Both the position numbers and the translations under genes were made by a program. Positions 36,265-47,983 of a stretch of DNA of 64,000 bases are shown here, in pieces (within the stretch, counting starts at the first letter, position 1; every line of letters begins with the position of its first letter). Below the pieces are notes generated by a model. The model did not search any database. It worked only from the letters and a program-made list of their open reading frames with translations, and was not told the origin of the DNA. Origin of the DNA: Margaritispora aquatica (Eukaryota > Ascomycota > Leotiomycetes > Helotiales > Discinellaceae); assembly GCA_007644065.1 (NCBI GenBank), contig VJWN01000016.1, positions 543,207 through 607,206 on the forward strand, in the 5' to 3' direction.

Positions 36265-37198
36265 TGTAATTGATTACTTGTTGGGACTAGAGATGAAAGG
36301 TGTGGTCGAGTCATTCGAGCGTGGGTCTAGGCTGGTGCTCGGCGTTCTTAGGGCGTTTTGCTCAAACTCGTGTGGCTGTATTGTGAGCATGATATATCGG
36401 CTGGCTTGGAGAGTGGAAATCTAGGTGATTTGATTTGATATAGAAATCACAATGAAATGATCTGGTGATCCTGTATTCACCTCTCTGATACGAAACTGGC
36501 TTTCATCGACTCCTGTACTGTTACGATGAATAAGTTAAAAACTCGCAATGTGCGTCTTGTACTTGCACGTTCAATTATCCCCTAAACGATGCTTCGTACT
36601 ATCACAACAAACTCTTGCCCGACTGAAAGTCTACAATATCTATGAAGCTATGAAAAATTTCATTATGGAAAAGTGTTTGCGAGAAACGGGAGCCCACCGC
36701 TACTACTGAAGAAAGCCACTGCGCACAAAACCTCTTATTATAATACGACAGATTGCTCAGGATACGATTTTTTTCGATTCTTTACTCGCCTGATTTCCTT
36801 GTGCGATGGACAGAAATTCGCTCCTCGAAATAGGAGAATAATGATAGTTCAATGTGCGTCGATTTCTCCGAAATTCCGATAATATGCGCAGTCGTAATTA
36901 ACTTCACTTCTTGCGCTTCTCGAGTCTCTCTACATATGTTCGATGAGAACGCGTGAGATTAATGAGATCAATCAGGCGTTGACTTGGAATTGTATATGTC
37001 CCTGAAGTGTGGTGTGGCCTAGCACAACAGGGTGAGCGCTGCTACTTGCATCGAGCAAACATTCCTTAGCGAGTACTTCATGAATTGGATTTGAGCATCG
37101 TCGTCCCGGTTTCCCTTCCCTTTCCTTTTCTTTCAATCCGATTAACCTCAGCTCTGCGAAACATCACTCTCGGTGATATCATTTCTAAGCATTCCAAG
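36265..37198. other. Intergenic
   Basis: TBC 3' flank and upstream region of the small secreted protein. AT-rich in 36500-36900. No gene was recognised. Confidence 0.5.
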
Positions 37199-37652
37199 AT
37201 GAAAGTCCATGTTGTCATCACACGTCTCATCACTTTCTTTCTCCTCGTCCCTCTCAGCCTCGCTAGACTCTACGGCACAACTGAGCTGACGGAAGATCTC
37301 ACAACCTTCTGGAAGCAACGGTTTTTCCTTTACACATCCCCAGTCTCTGCTGCGAAGCATTACACACTTGAGGTAGCAACTAACAATGGCATCAATACTA
37401 AAATGTGTATGTTGGACTCTTCACCCACTCACATGTTGATTTGATACAAGAGAAATCCAAAGCTGACAGCTATCTTCATCAGTGGTACTTAATGGTGTTT
37501 TGGCTGTGAGATGTATATCTTTTGTGAATTGTTGGCTTTGGACGGAGAATGGGGAGAAGGTCTCGTGTGGGGAGGGAGATTTGGTGTTGAAAGCTTTAGA
37601 GAAGCCCGCAAGAGTATTCACAGCTAGATGCGAGACTTTCCCAAATTGGTAG
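37199..37652 (+). CDS. Small secreted cysteine-containing protein, orphan
   Basis: Exons 37199-37406 and 37483-37652 give 125 residues. The start at 37199 gives a signal peptide (KVHVVITRLITFFLLVPLSL, cleavage expected after about residue 21). The 76-nt intron has a perfect GTATGT donor and a CTGAC branch site. The mature protein has four Cys, all in the second exon (VRCISFVNCWLW, KVSCGEGD, ARCETFPNW), so two disulfides are possible. No family was recognised. Size, secretion and even Cys number fit an effector-like or defence-type secreted protein, but that is inference. An acidic open segment at 37858-38006 with its own acceptor might be a further exon, although no donor gives the right phase cleanly. 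Confidence 0.6.
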
Positions 37653-38745
37653 TAGTTGATGAATTGGAAGGCTCAGAGAAAAAAATCTCGACGGTCAGAA
37701 GATTCCAACTACAGTTCTGTAGTTTTAATTAAGTGGTCATCGCTTCATTCCACGCAGAGTACTGCTCCTAATGCCCAGATCCTGTCATCTCGAGATCTTG
37801 TAAAGGACTCGAATTTTACGTCAATTTGACGTTGAGTTATGCTGTTTATCTGAACAGAAGATTGGGACGAAAAGGATTATACCAAGATCCATATTGAGGG
37901 TAGTGGAGATATGACCTCTGATGATATTCAATTCGAGATCCACGATGTTGATTGGACAATGGACTACCTCGAGAATCAACTAGCGGAAAACGAGGCCACA
38001 TATTAAATTTTACACTCGGAAGATGTGTGGAAATGGTGAGGAATTCGAATATTGGAGCAATTGGGCGACTTTGAAGATGAGACGATGTGAGGAGAATACT
38101 GATCGCTTTAGCTTGTGCAAATATTAGCAAACGCGAGGAAAATTAATGAAGAATAATATAGCTTACTTTTTGCTGATTTCGACCAACTATCGTTCTATCT
38201 TCTATTTTAATCACACATAGGTCACTAGCAAGTGCCGGCAGCGCAAGACGCGCCTTAGGAAGCATGTCTTAGACTTAGTTCTATAAAACTGTATTTGAAG
38301 CTATCGTTAAGGGAAACACGAAGTCAGATGAGCATGGTAATAATGGAAAGTAAGGAATGATAGCAAATAGAAGCGATCTGGAAGATGCCCTCTTCTTTCA
38401 AGACATCTTCGAGAATAGTGGGGCTCGCTAAGAAACGTCATTGGCAGGCATCCTTTCAGCCACCATCGAGCCACTGAGAGCCTCATTTGCATCATCTGCC
38501 AGCCTACAACATCACATCACAGTCAAACCACCTTTTTCATCTCATCCATTTCGAAAAGTCTTACATACCGACGCCCTTCTGCCATTCTCGAGAACTTCAC
38601 TTTGAGATTTCTTCGTGTCAAACTAAGCTTCTTTGTGTCCTTCCAGCTACTTCAGCCTTCGGGCGCAGCTTTGAAGAGTTCATCTCTTTCTTTCCCATCA
38701 TATCTCATCGACCCAAAGTCCAACGACTCAGAATAAACTGCCAAG
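37653..38745. other. Intergenic with an acidic orphan open segment
   Basis: It includes the segment 37858-38006, preceded by a CTGAACAG acceptor: 49 codons, acidic and aromatic, ending in TAA. The rest is the 5' region of the PARP-finger gene. Confidence 0.45.
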
Positions 38746-40567
38746 ATGTCTTCTGCAAATTATCGTGTTGGTAAGTTTATGAAATCGAAATTGTTTCGGT
38801 CTCATTGATAGTTTGCATCTAACGCAATGAGTTCACTTCATCCCTGACTTGCAACGACTTTCTAACATTTATTTTGCAAACTAGAGAAGTCGTCATCCGC
38901 CCGTGCTGTCTGTCAAGCAACTGAATGTAAGAAAGCTGGTACCAAGATTGCCAAGGGTGTTTTGCGGCTCGGTACCTGGGTTACCTATGAGGATCGTGGA
39001 GGATGGAAGTGGCGTCACTGGTAGGTGACTCTGATCCTGCAGCTTTGATATTACTTATCTTTTCATTAGGGGCTGCGTTACTGGCAAAGTTCTAGAAAAC
39101 ATTCGTGATGGAATCGAAGATCCCGAAAAGCCAGGACGATATCGTAAGATTTTCCCCTACAGCAATGTTGTGATTGCTGCAAATACGCTTGCAAACCATT
39201 GTGCTAACAGAACTTTAGGCTGGGATTATCTAGATGGCTATGAAGGCGAGGATAAGCATGGCCTTCAAGATAGCCCTGAGCTTCAGGCAAAGGTTCGACG
39301 TGTTATCAATCAGGGCTTCATTGATCAAGAAGACTGGAATGGTGTAAGTACCCGCAATTTCCCAGATTCCACGCTTCTCACTGTATGTAGGATCCAGAAA
39401 TGAACAAGCTTGGTGAAAAGGGTATGCTCACCAAAGAGTCTCTAAAGAAGAAGAAGGATGACCAGAAGGCCGATGGAATTCAAAAGCAATTGGACGAACT
39501 TAAGGCCCAGCTGGATGCTGTAACCAACGGTGCTAATGCATCGGTCATGGAAGCGCGAATCAAAGAACTCGAGGAGACGCTGGAGCAGTTCACTAATCCG
39601 ACTCCCAAGAAGAAGGCCGCTCCTAGGAAGAGAAAGGCCATGGCCGATGATGACGATGATGACGAGAGTGAAGAAGAGAAGAAGCCTGCTGTAAAGAAGA
39701 GAGCCACAAAGAAGGAGGCTGGCGACGACGCTGATATCAAAAGCGACCCAAAGAAGGCTCGAGCCAAGAAAAATGTTGTCAAGAAGGAGGACAGTGAAGA
39801 CTCCAGTGCTGATGTCAAACCCGCTCCAAAGTCCCGTGCTAAGAAGGGTACGGTCAAGAAAGAGGAGGTTGATATCGATACCGTCGCAGAAGATGTCAAG
39901 CCTGCTTCGAAGGTTCGTGCTAAGAAAGGCGCTGTGAAGAAGGAGGAGGTGGATGAGATGGAGGGCATCGAAGAAGATATCAAGCCTACGCCCAAGCCTC
40001 GTGCTAAGAAGGGGGCTGTGAAGAAAGAGCTTATCGAAAAGGATGACGACGAGGAAGAAGTCAAGCCTGCTCCGAAGCCTCGTGCTAAGAAAGGTGCTGT
40101 GAAGAAGGAAGCCAGCGAAAATGATGACGAGGAAGAAGAAGCCAAGCCAGCCCCAGCCAAAAAGCGAGCACCACCCAAGAAAGCTGTCAAGAACCCCGTC
40201 GAAGAAGACGACGCAGATGCAGAGTCAGCTCCACCAGCAGCCAAGCCCGCTCCAAGGAAGCGCGGCAAAGCCACCAAGAAGGAGGTAATTGAAGATGTTG
40301 AGCCTGACAGGACGGAAGCTGCTGAACCATCATCTGCCCTCCCCAATCCTGTCGATAACGATAAGGATGAGCTCGCTGGCACGGATGATGGTCGACTGGA
40401 GGTTGTCTCTCCAGAGGTTAAGTCCAAAAAGGGCGGACGAGCTAAATCGTAAGTCTTCGTTCAAATCCCTCTGCCTAGCACGATTGCGTGAGTCCCTACT
40501 GACAAGCCCTAGACTCGCTGTCCCAAGCAAACGTGGAAGTCGCAGCCGTACCAGCTCCGCACTTTAA
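38746..40567 (+). CDS. PARP-type zinc-finger protein with repeated Lys/acidic tail
   Basis: Six exons: 38746-38770, 38885-39020, 39070-39143, 39219-39343, 39391-40448 and 40513-40567, giving 490 residues. The N terminus is a PARP-type DNA-nick-binding finger: CQATEC (Cys 18 and 23), then GTWVTYEDRGGWKWRHWGC with the H-x2-C pair. The catalytic PARP domain is absent. A short coiled coil (QLDELKAQLDAV, ARIKELEETLEQF) follows. Then comes a long tail of about five units of the form VKPAPKxRAKKGxVKKE plus an acidic linker (about residues 250-400). The protein is probably nuclear and DNA- or chromatin-binding. Fungal proteins with only this finger are poorly characterised. The last exon adds an Arg/Ser tail (RGSRSRTSS). 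Five short introns, all with good consensus. Confidence 0.88.
39810..40140 (+). repeat. Coding tandem repeats in the PARP-finger gene
   Basis: Diverged units encode K-P-x-P-K-x-R-A-K-K-G-x-V-K-K-E followed by 10-15 acidic residues. Starts lie near 39819, 39894, 39984 and 40062, with a degenerate copy before and after. Unit length varies from about 75 to 95 bases through changes in the acidic linker. Confidence 0.75.
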
Positions 40568-41293
40568 ACTTCGTGTCTCACGCACAACATGGCCAAATAA
40601 TTGATTGTGGGCTCTTCTTCAGCGCGGCAACCGCTAAAATGTATTTTATTTGCTTTAGCTATCTACTTGAGCGGGGAGAGTATCAAAACGAGCTGTGTAT
40701 TCTATGGCGATAGCAGGGCGTGGAGGGAAAGGAACCGAAAAACGGAGGGAATTTGCTAGTGTTCGAGCGTTGCGTGAGTGGATGATGATGCCAGGTGTGG
40801 TGTTTTGCCGAGAATATGATATCCTGCTTTTCGAGCGCTGTAAAATTGTATCAACATATTTGCTCATCTATCACCTCCCGTCCTCATGCTGCCTACTCAA
40901 GTGATGTCTTCCCGATACTTACTTATCTACCTCGTAGGAAGTTGAACTGTGCTCGGAGAGTTCATGTAAGGTGTAGCTTTTAGATGTGTATTTGAAACTA
41001 GGAGGTAAGACAGTCGTCGACTCAAGAGTATACTCAGCAGCTGGCCAGTATCAAATCAACTAAGTTACTCGAAATATTTGTCTCATTTTATGATTTCCGC
41101 ATGAAGAAAATGCAATGTAGAAAGATAGCAGGTTTGTAACATACGTCCTGCGACAAGACATGCTTGCACTACAAACTAAACTGGGCACACAAGAATGAAG
41201 AGACACAAAGATGTGTATTGTACCGTTTATGATTTAATTGCAAATTGAATTCCCCTAACGAGTATCTCAACTAATCTAAAATCTTACTACCCT
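40568..41293. other. Intergenic, convergent 3' ends
   Basis: Between the PARP-finger gene and MED17. Nothing recognised. Confidence 0.5.
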
Positions 41294-43377
41294 CTAGCTG
41301 CTCTCCTTGCCAGCTATCTCCATAACCTTCGCAAGGCTGGCCATCGCTTCGCCCTCATCACCACCCCAAGCTGTCGCAGTCTTACTAGTCCACTCGTGCC
41401 AGCCCTCACCGTGATTCTCTGCACCCAAGCTAGCGATATTGTTATTTCCAGAGCTCTGCATAAAGGCATCTAGCTTCTTGCCTCCCAGCTCATGCAACAC
41501 CGCTCCATGGCTCCACTCCCAGGTCACTCTGATCTTGGCTTCTCGCTCCGAGGTCAGAGGGTCTAGCGTGTGGAGAACGGAAAAGGCGAGCTGTTTTGAC
41601 TTCTGCGAAGGCAGTGTCAATTTCAGGATGTTGCATTGGGGCGTCATCTTCCACTCGTTGGGAGAAGCATTGTCAGCCTTACCGGGCTTGCTACTCATTA
41701 TATATGCAAGACCACATGCGGTCGCGTAGTTGATATACTCCCGGAAAGCTTGGAATGTGGTATATGGCAGCTCTGGACGTGGTGGTGGACACAGCTCGGC
41801 TAGAGGTTGGCTTACTTCCACTGTGAATTGACTGCCAATCATGGACATGTGAGTTCGAGTGATAATTTTCATTGTGATATCCTCAGTGATGGTGAATGTG
41901 GTAATGACCTCCAGACTGTCTGTAAGTCTCATCAATACTTGCTCTGGCTTGGGAAAGTCAGCCACTCGGTTCAAGATAGTGGCTTTCTGACTGTAACTTG
42001 GAGATGACTCTGGCAGTGCAGACTGGAGAACCCGGCATAGTGGTCCCAAGGTGGATAGCAGAAGAGACATAGTCTGTTGATGCTTGAGGCGAGTTAAGAA
42101 AGGTCGGAGAAGGTTATAAGGAGGAGCTGCTTGCTTCTCATTTGTAACAATCGATGGAGCTTGGGTTCTCTTGCGGTGATTGTGGCGATGTGCCAATGTG
42201 AGAAGCAGACTGAACGCAACATGGATTCCTTCGGCGACTCGATCATCTTCACCAGAAGAATGTCCGTCTTCTAATGGCACCAGATCGAGAACGACAGTTT
42301 TGTCGTTCGCGAGAGGAAAAGTCAACGTATCACCAACTGTACGCACGCCATAAGCACCCAACCCACGAGCTTCTCGGTTCAGCTCAAGCCATAACTCCTG
42401 TGCGAATATAGTGTTTCGTGCCTCCAGAATGAAACTCTCAACTGGTGCATCTTCTGCCACTGCTCGTGGGATACGCGAAGTGCCAGTTTCAATATCTCCG
42501 GTCCGAATTCTAACACGTAGAGCTTGTGGATCGGTATTTGCCAATCCTTGATCCAGAGTAATTGTGCCATCTTCGCTTCGCCTTAACACACCCAAGCTCC
42601 TGTTTTTAAACGTAGCGGAAGCTACCAAATTAGCAGAGGCTTAAATTGCTTTTGGAATAACATACCTTCAGAAAAGCCAAACTGGACGCCCAGTGTGTGC
42701 TTGTCATATGGTAATCTGCAAACTGCCCAATTATTATCACTAATTGCCAATACCTGTCCCCAGAATATGGTTTCGTGCTCCACTTCTGCCTTGAGTCTTT
42801 CAGCTGCAGCCAGAATAGAGTCTACAGATTTATTCAGGCGTTGTATCTTCCACCCTTTCGCGACTTGCTTGTTCAGGTCTTTTGTAGCACTTGTAATTTT
42901 CGTCGTGTGCAGCTTATCCATGCCCAAAGTACCTGTCCCAATAAGCTCCTTGAGCTCGTTGGACATTGATGCACTAGCTTGGACTGGTATCTCTTTCGTA
43001 AGAGCAGCAGATATCACCTCTGTGCAGAGCATTGCCGCAGAATGGGCTTGTCTAGAGCAGATCAGCGTAGTCCATATTGCAAAGAGATACACATACTCAA
43101 TCTGCCTGAGGATCTCATCCCTCGCAGCCATCACCTCCTTTGCACGATCGGGCTCATCTTCCTCATCCTCTTCGCTGGACTCTTCCCTAGCACCATTGTC
43201 ATTCAATTCAGCCTCGGCAATCTCCTGTCGTAGACTCTCCTCTGTAATGTTTTGAAAGCCCCCTCGCTCAAAGTTGATGCGCTGGATTATGAGGGGCAGA
43301 TTCTTTGGATCGTCGACCTTTGAAGTGGATGACCATGATCGCAGAGAGATCGGAAAGCCATTGGGTATGGAGCTCAT
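41294..43377 (-). CDS. MED17: Mediator of RNA polymerase II transcription subunit 17
   Basis: Exons 43377-43097, 43051-42666 and 42621-41294 give 664 residues. The N terminus (MSSIPNGFPISLRSWSS, then RINFERGGFQNITEESLR) is characteristic of fungal Med17/Srb4. An acidic stretch (SSEEDEEDEPD) follows at about residue 67. The helical head-module region includes KDLNKQVAKGWKIQRLNKSV and WGQVLAISDNNWAVCRLP. Med17 is the scaffold of the Mediator head module and is needed for most Pol II transcription. The length is normal for the family in filamentous fungi. An in-frame upstream ATG (43464) would add 29 unrelated residues; 43377 gives the conserved N terminus. It is divergent from PFK1. Confidence 0.92.
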
Positions 43378-43940
43378 TATTGCAGAGCAATGCGCGATGT
43401 TGTGGGAGGGGTGTTGATCCTTGTGCAGTCGTTGGTGTTCCTGGTCTGTTGGTGTGACTTTCATTCGCTAGCAGTCACGAAAATGGACAATGAATGGAGA
43501 AATTATCTTTATTTTCCTGTATCTTCCTCCAGGAAGCCTTTCCCATATCCAAATCTGGCGCCAAATTCACTTCTTGATACTTCCCTGTCTTGCGGACATT
43601 CGATGAAGCTGTCGAGCTCCTCAATGTATCGACTAAGTCACTGCTGGACTTGTAACGGCTTTTCGTCCTCTTCTACTATCACTGTTGACTCCACCTAACG
43701 TCATATCCAACGGAAGAGCGTCCGAGATGGCACCGTCCTGGAGACCGGATAGTGACGATGTGCCCCGCCAACTGTACAACTGTACAGCACAAGTCAGGTA
43801 CTTGATCTATTCGCTGCCAATTCAAATATTTTCGCTCCCAGACACAACCAATCGTTACACTAGCATATGGCATGCCCCCACAAGCATTGGCATGTTTGGT
43901 ATGGTGTGCGTAAAATAACTCGGTGGATCTGGTGGTCGAC

Positions 43941-43978
43941 AAAATGCATCAGAATGCATCAGAATGCATCAAAATGCC
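43941..43978. repeat. 10-bp tandem repeat, about 3.7 copies
   Basis: The unit is AGAATGCATC (first copy and last partial copy start AA). The core ATGCAT is a 6-bp palindrome. Confidence 0.8.
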
Positions 43979-44256
43979 AAAGCCCAGACTCGGAGCCAGT
44001 GGGATTTGTTCTGAAAAAGCCTGGCATGCCAGACGAGGCTGGTCTTAGCGATTGTCAACCTATCGATAAGGGCTTTCCCGGCCTGCGATAAAGCTAATGA
44101 AGCTTGCTCCCGTTACTATCCAAATTCCTCCCCCACCAAGACCATCAAGCCCACTTCAAAAAAACACCTCAAACCTCAACCCTCATACCCCGCCATAAAA
44201 TCACTTTAAGACATCTGGGCAGATTCTTTTTCATACTCCCCCAGACAGTTCTCGAG

Positions 44257-44262
44257 TATAAA
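44257..44262 (+). promoter_or_regulatory. TATA box of PFK1
   Basis: TATAAA lies 69 bases upstream of the PFK1 ATG at 44331, after a pyrimidine- and A/C-rich leader. Strong TATA elements are usual for glycolytic genes. Confidence 0.6.
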
Positions 44263-44330
44263 CCGCTCAAGCCCGACACTCGAAATCCTCAACAGATACC
44301 AGACACCAGACACGCTTCCCTACATCCAAA

Positions 44331-46804
44331 ATGACCCCTCTACCTCCACCACCCCTCGAGGGTCCCAAACGCAAGATTGCTATTATGACTAGTGGAGGAG
44401 ACTCTCCTGGCATGAATGGAGTTATTAGAGCTGTTGTGCGAATGACAATTGAGAAGGGCTGCGAGTCTTGGGCTGTTGAGGAAGGATATGATGGCCTCGT
44501 CAACAACAAATTCTTGAAGATGGAATGGGCAACTGTTCGAAGTTGGCTTTCAGAGGGTGGAACATTAATTGGAACTGCCAGATGTATGGAATTCTACGAG
44601 AGACCTGGCAGATTGATCGCGGCCAAGAATTTGATCTTGAAAGGAATCGATGCCCTGATCATTTGTGGAGGAGATGGCTCGTTGACTGGAGCTGATAAGT
44701 TCAGGTCTGAATGGCCAAGCTTGCTTGAGGAACTGGTCACCAAGGGCGAATTAACTCAAAAACAGGTCGACCCTTACCAACATCTCAATATCGTTGGGCT
44801 CGTGGGCTCGATCGACAATGACATGTCTGGCACAGATGCAACTATTGGGTGTTACTCCGCACTGGCGAGGATCTGCGAAATGGTCGACTACATCGAGGCT
44901 ACAGCATCATCACATTCAAGAGCATTTGTCATTGAAGTCATGGGACGGCACTGTGGCTGGTTAGCACTGATGGCTGGTGTAGCAACTGGTGCTGATTTTG
45001 TGTTCATTCCGGAAAAGCCCCGTGCTGAGAACTGGAGGGAGGAAATGTGCAAAGTTGTTGCTCAAGTAAGCTTGGAAAGTCAATTGGTCGTTGTATTTGC
45101 TAACATTTGACAGCATCGCAAAATTGGAAAGAGAAAGACGATTGTGATTGTTGCCGAGGGCGCTCACGATCAAGATGGAAACAAGATCACCCCTGAGATG
45201 ATCAAGGACTTGCTCGCAGATAAAAACGGACTGAAACTGGACACTCGTATTACTACACTCGGCCATGTACAAAGAGGTGGAACAGCTTGTGCATATGATC
45301 GTTATTTGTCCACGCTACAAGGTGTTGAGGCAGTGAATGCTGTGCTGGAGGCCACACCCGAAACACCAACATATTTCATTGCAATAAACGAGAACAAGAT
45401 CACAAGAAAGCCATTGGTTCAGGCTGTGATAGATACTAAGGAAGTGGCCAAGGCAATCGATGCTCACGACTTTGACAAGGCCATGAGTCTTCGGGACACT
45501 GAATTCTCTGATATCTATCAATCTTACACCACAACGACAGCAACAGGTCTTGACGACAAAATGATGCTACCGTCTAAAAAGGTAGGACTACGAGAGAGTA
45601 GACTTCACGCAATTGCTAACTTTACTAGCACATGAGAATTGGTATCATTCATGTGGGAGCACCAGCTGGAGGCATGAACGCTGCAACTCGAGCAGCTGTA
45701 GCATACTGTCTTACAAGAGGGCATCACCCAATTGCGATCCACAATGGATTTGCTGGATTTGCCCGTCACCACGGTGATGAGCCAGAGGGAGCAGTGAGGG
45801 ATTTCAATTGGCTCGAGGTAGATGGTTGGGCCAGCAAAGGTGGGTCTGAAATTGGAACAAATCGTGAACTTCCCGAAGAGTCTGGGATGGAGCATATTGC
45901 TTCTCTCTTCAAGAAATATGCTATCGATGGTCTATTCATTGTTGGTGGGTTCGAAGGCTTTCATGCTCTTTCACAGCTTCGAAAGGCACGGACAAAATAT
46001 TCATCATTGTGCATTCCAATGGTTTTATTGCCTGCCACCATCTCCAACAATGTACCAGGCACTGAGTACTCACTCGGATCTGACACTTGTCTGAACGAGT
46101 TGGTTTCCTACTGTGACAAGATCAAACAATCTGCCTCAGCCGCGAGAAGACGAGTCTTTGTCATTGAAACTCAAGGTGGAAAGTCAGGATATGTTGCAAC
46201 ACTAGCCGGTCTTGCTGTAGGGGCTGTAGCCGTCTATACTCCAGAGGAGGGTGTCAGCATCGATATGCTTGCAGCAGACATTCGACATTTAAAGCAAGTT
46301 TTCAGAGAAGACTCGGGACAGTCCCGAGCTGGAAGACTGATACTCATCAACGAAAAGGCCTCTTCAGTCTACAGTGCTAAGCTTATTGCTGATATGATTC
46401 GCATCGAAGCCGAGAATCGTTTCGAGGCTAGAGACAGTATTCCAGGCCATGTTCAACAAGGTGGCGTTCCTTCACCAATGGATAGAGCACGTGCCGTCAG
46501 ACTGGCAATCAAGTGCATCGAGCATTTGGAGAAATACGAGGATAGATCAGATGAAACCATCCAGAGCGATCCCATCAGCGCGTCAGTTATCGGCATCAAG
46601 GGTGCACAGGTAGTACTCAGCCCAATGCAAGAGGTCGAGGAGAACGAGACAGACTGGAAGAACAGGCGGCCAAAGTACGAGCACTGGATGGGTATTAAGA
46701 GCATTGTAGATACTCTTAGCGGCCGGCCTCCAATGCCTAAGGCAGAGCAACCGCCGTTGGAAGGCTGGCAGGCAAAGGATGCAAAGCGCGGATTGGCGGT
46801 GTAA
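44331..46804 (+). CDS. ATP-dependent 6-phosphofructokinase
   Basis: Exons 44331-45065, 45114-45581 and 45629-46804 give 792 residues, the usual size of the duplicated fungal enzyme. The N-terminal half keeps the catalytic elements: ATP loop [23 protein letters not shown], the [14 protein letters not shown] block with the catalytic Asp pair, and [14 protein letters not shown]. The C-terminal half repeats the fold ([48 protein letters not shown]) and carries the degenerate, regulatory sites. It phosphorylates fructose 6-phosphate to fructose 1,6-bisphosphate, the committed step of glycolysis, in the cytosol. All motifs are intact. The C-terminal tail is short and basic. Confidence 0.96.
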
Positions 46805-47983
46805 ATTTGAGATTGAGAGCGTTCTCTTCGTGGCTGGGTTTTGCTAGGCGTCTCGATGGCTTTTAATACGCGGAGGCGTTTGCTACTTACCGATACTCTT
46901 GCTGCTACAATGCTGCCTTCGGGGAATCAGAGATGAATAAATGGAATTAGATTAAATGAGATTTGCACTTGATAATCTGCTGTTGTTTGAGTAGAGTTTT
47001 ACGCAAGCCATAATTGCTAGCAGTTTCACACTAAGTCAACTAATGTGTGTATGTCTTTACTAGAGCCAAATCAGCAAGTCAGAGGTTCATGTAATTGTAT
47101 CTACACGCAACAGACCATTGCTCTGACTGCTGTGATTTGAAGCATCACATTATTTCGTTATCATGGCTCGGTTAAATTAAACTGTTGCAACTCGTCTTTG
47201 TCGGATGAAGACTGGAAGGTTGGAAATAAAGTTTGATAGGTGTGAACAGGTTTTTCGTATTTATTCATATGTTGAGGAACCAGACAGATTAGAGTGGGAA
47301 AGTACTGGGAATTTGAGAGGCTCTGATATAATATACTTTGCCAGTCATACGATGGTTCATACAGTGTATAACAGGTTGTCCTCAATGAAGGTGATTGGAA
47401 TTAAGCCAGTCTCGAAACGAGGCCAAGCTCGCCAAATTCGTCTCCGTCAAAGGTAAAAGCCTAACTGATATAAAAGTATCCCAAATACCGCAATTGATTG
47501 AGAGACAGCTGCTTTAAATGGTTTGTTTCGATATTTTCTAGATGTGTATGACATGTAAGCATACTCTGAAACCCCATCACTAGGTTCTATACAGCTGTCT
47601 CTCCATCTTCACTGGTGATAAATAAACTCAAACCTTGCCTGCACTACCTACTTTGGTTCAAAGATATCTGACAAGCAGCTCAATGGCTTTATAACTAAGC
47701 AGTTACCATTTGAATGTGCATCATGAGCAAAGTGATTCAATTGAAGCGAATGGAATCTGGACTACCCTAGATCCTTTATACTAGGTACAGTCACATGACC
47801 TCAACCTCAATGACATCCTCTCGCTTAAGGTAGGTACCTAGGTATCGAGTTTCCTTGCTTTGAGGTGCTTAGTGAAGAACACCATATATATCGGTAAGAA
47901 AGCAGATGCCTAATCAGAATAAAAAAAATACTTACTGTTCGAATAGCCGCAATTCTAAACGATCTCCAAAAGTCTTCTTAACA
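46805..47983. other. Intergenic, left edge of the accessory island
   Basis: PFK1 3' flank. An AGGTACCTAGGTA motif lies at 47832-47844. Short open frames (47205-47456 on +, 83 codons) have no recognisable features. Confidence 0.5.
47832..47844. repeat. Dispersed AGGTACCTAGGTA motif
   Basis: A shorter form of the palindrome found at 57287-57302 and near 63771-63783. Confidence 0.6.

Larger units (their letters stand above)
43378..44330. other. Divergent promoter region, MED17 / PFK1
   Basis: It contains a 10-bp tandem repeat (43941-43978), a pyrimidine-rich and A/C-rich leader from about 44115 to 44220, and a TATA box at 44257. No gene was recognised. Confidence 0.55.

Noticed and set aside
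39480..40427. Long open frame (315 codons) antisense to the PARP-finger gene
   Set aside because: It is the complement of the repetitive Lys/acidic codons, very Ser- and Ala-rich, with no splice or promoter support.
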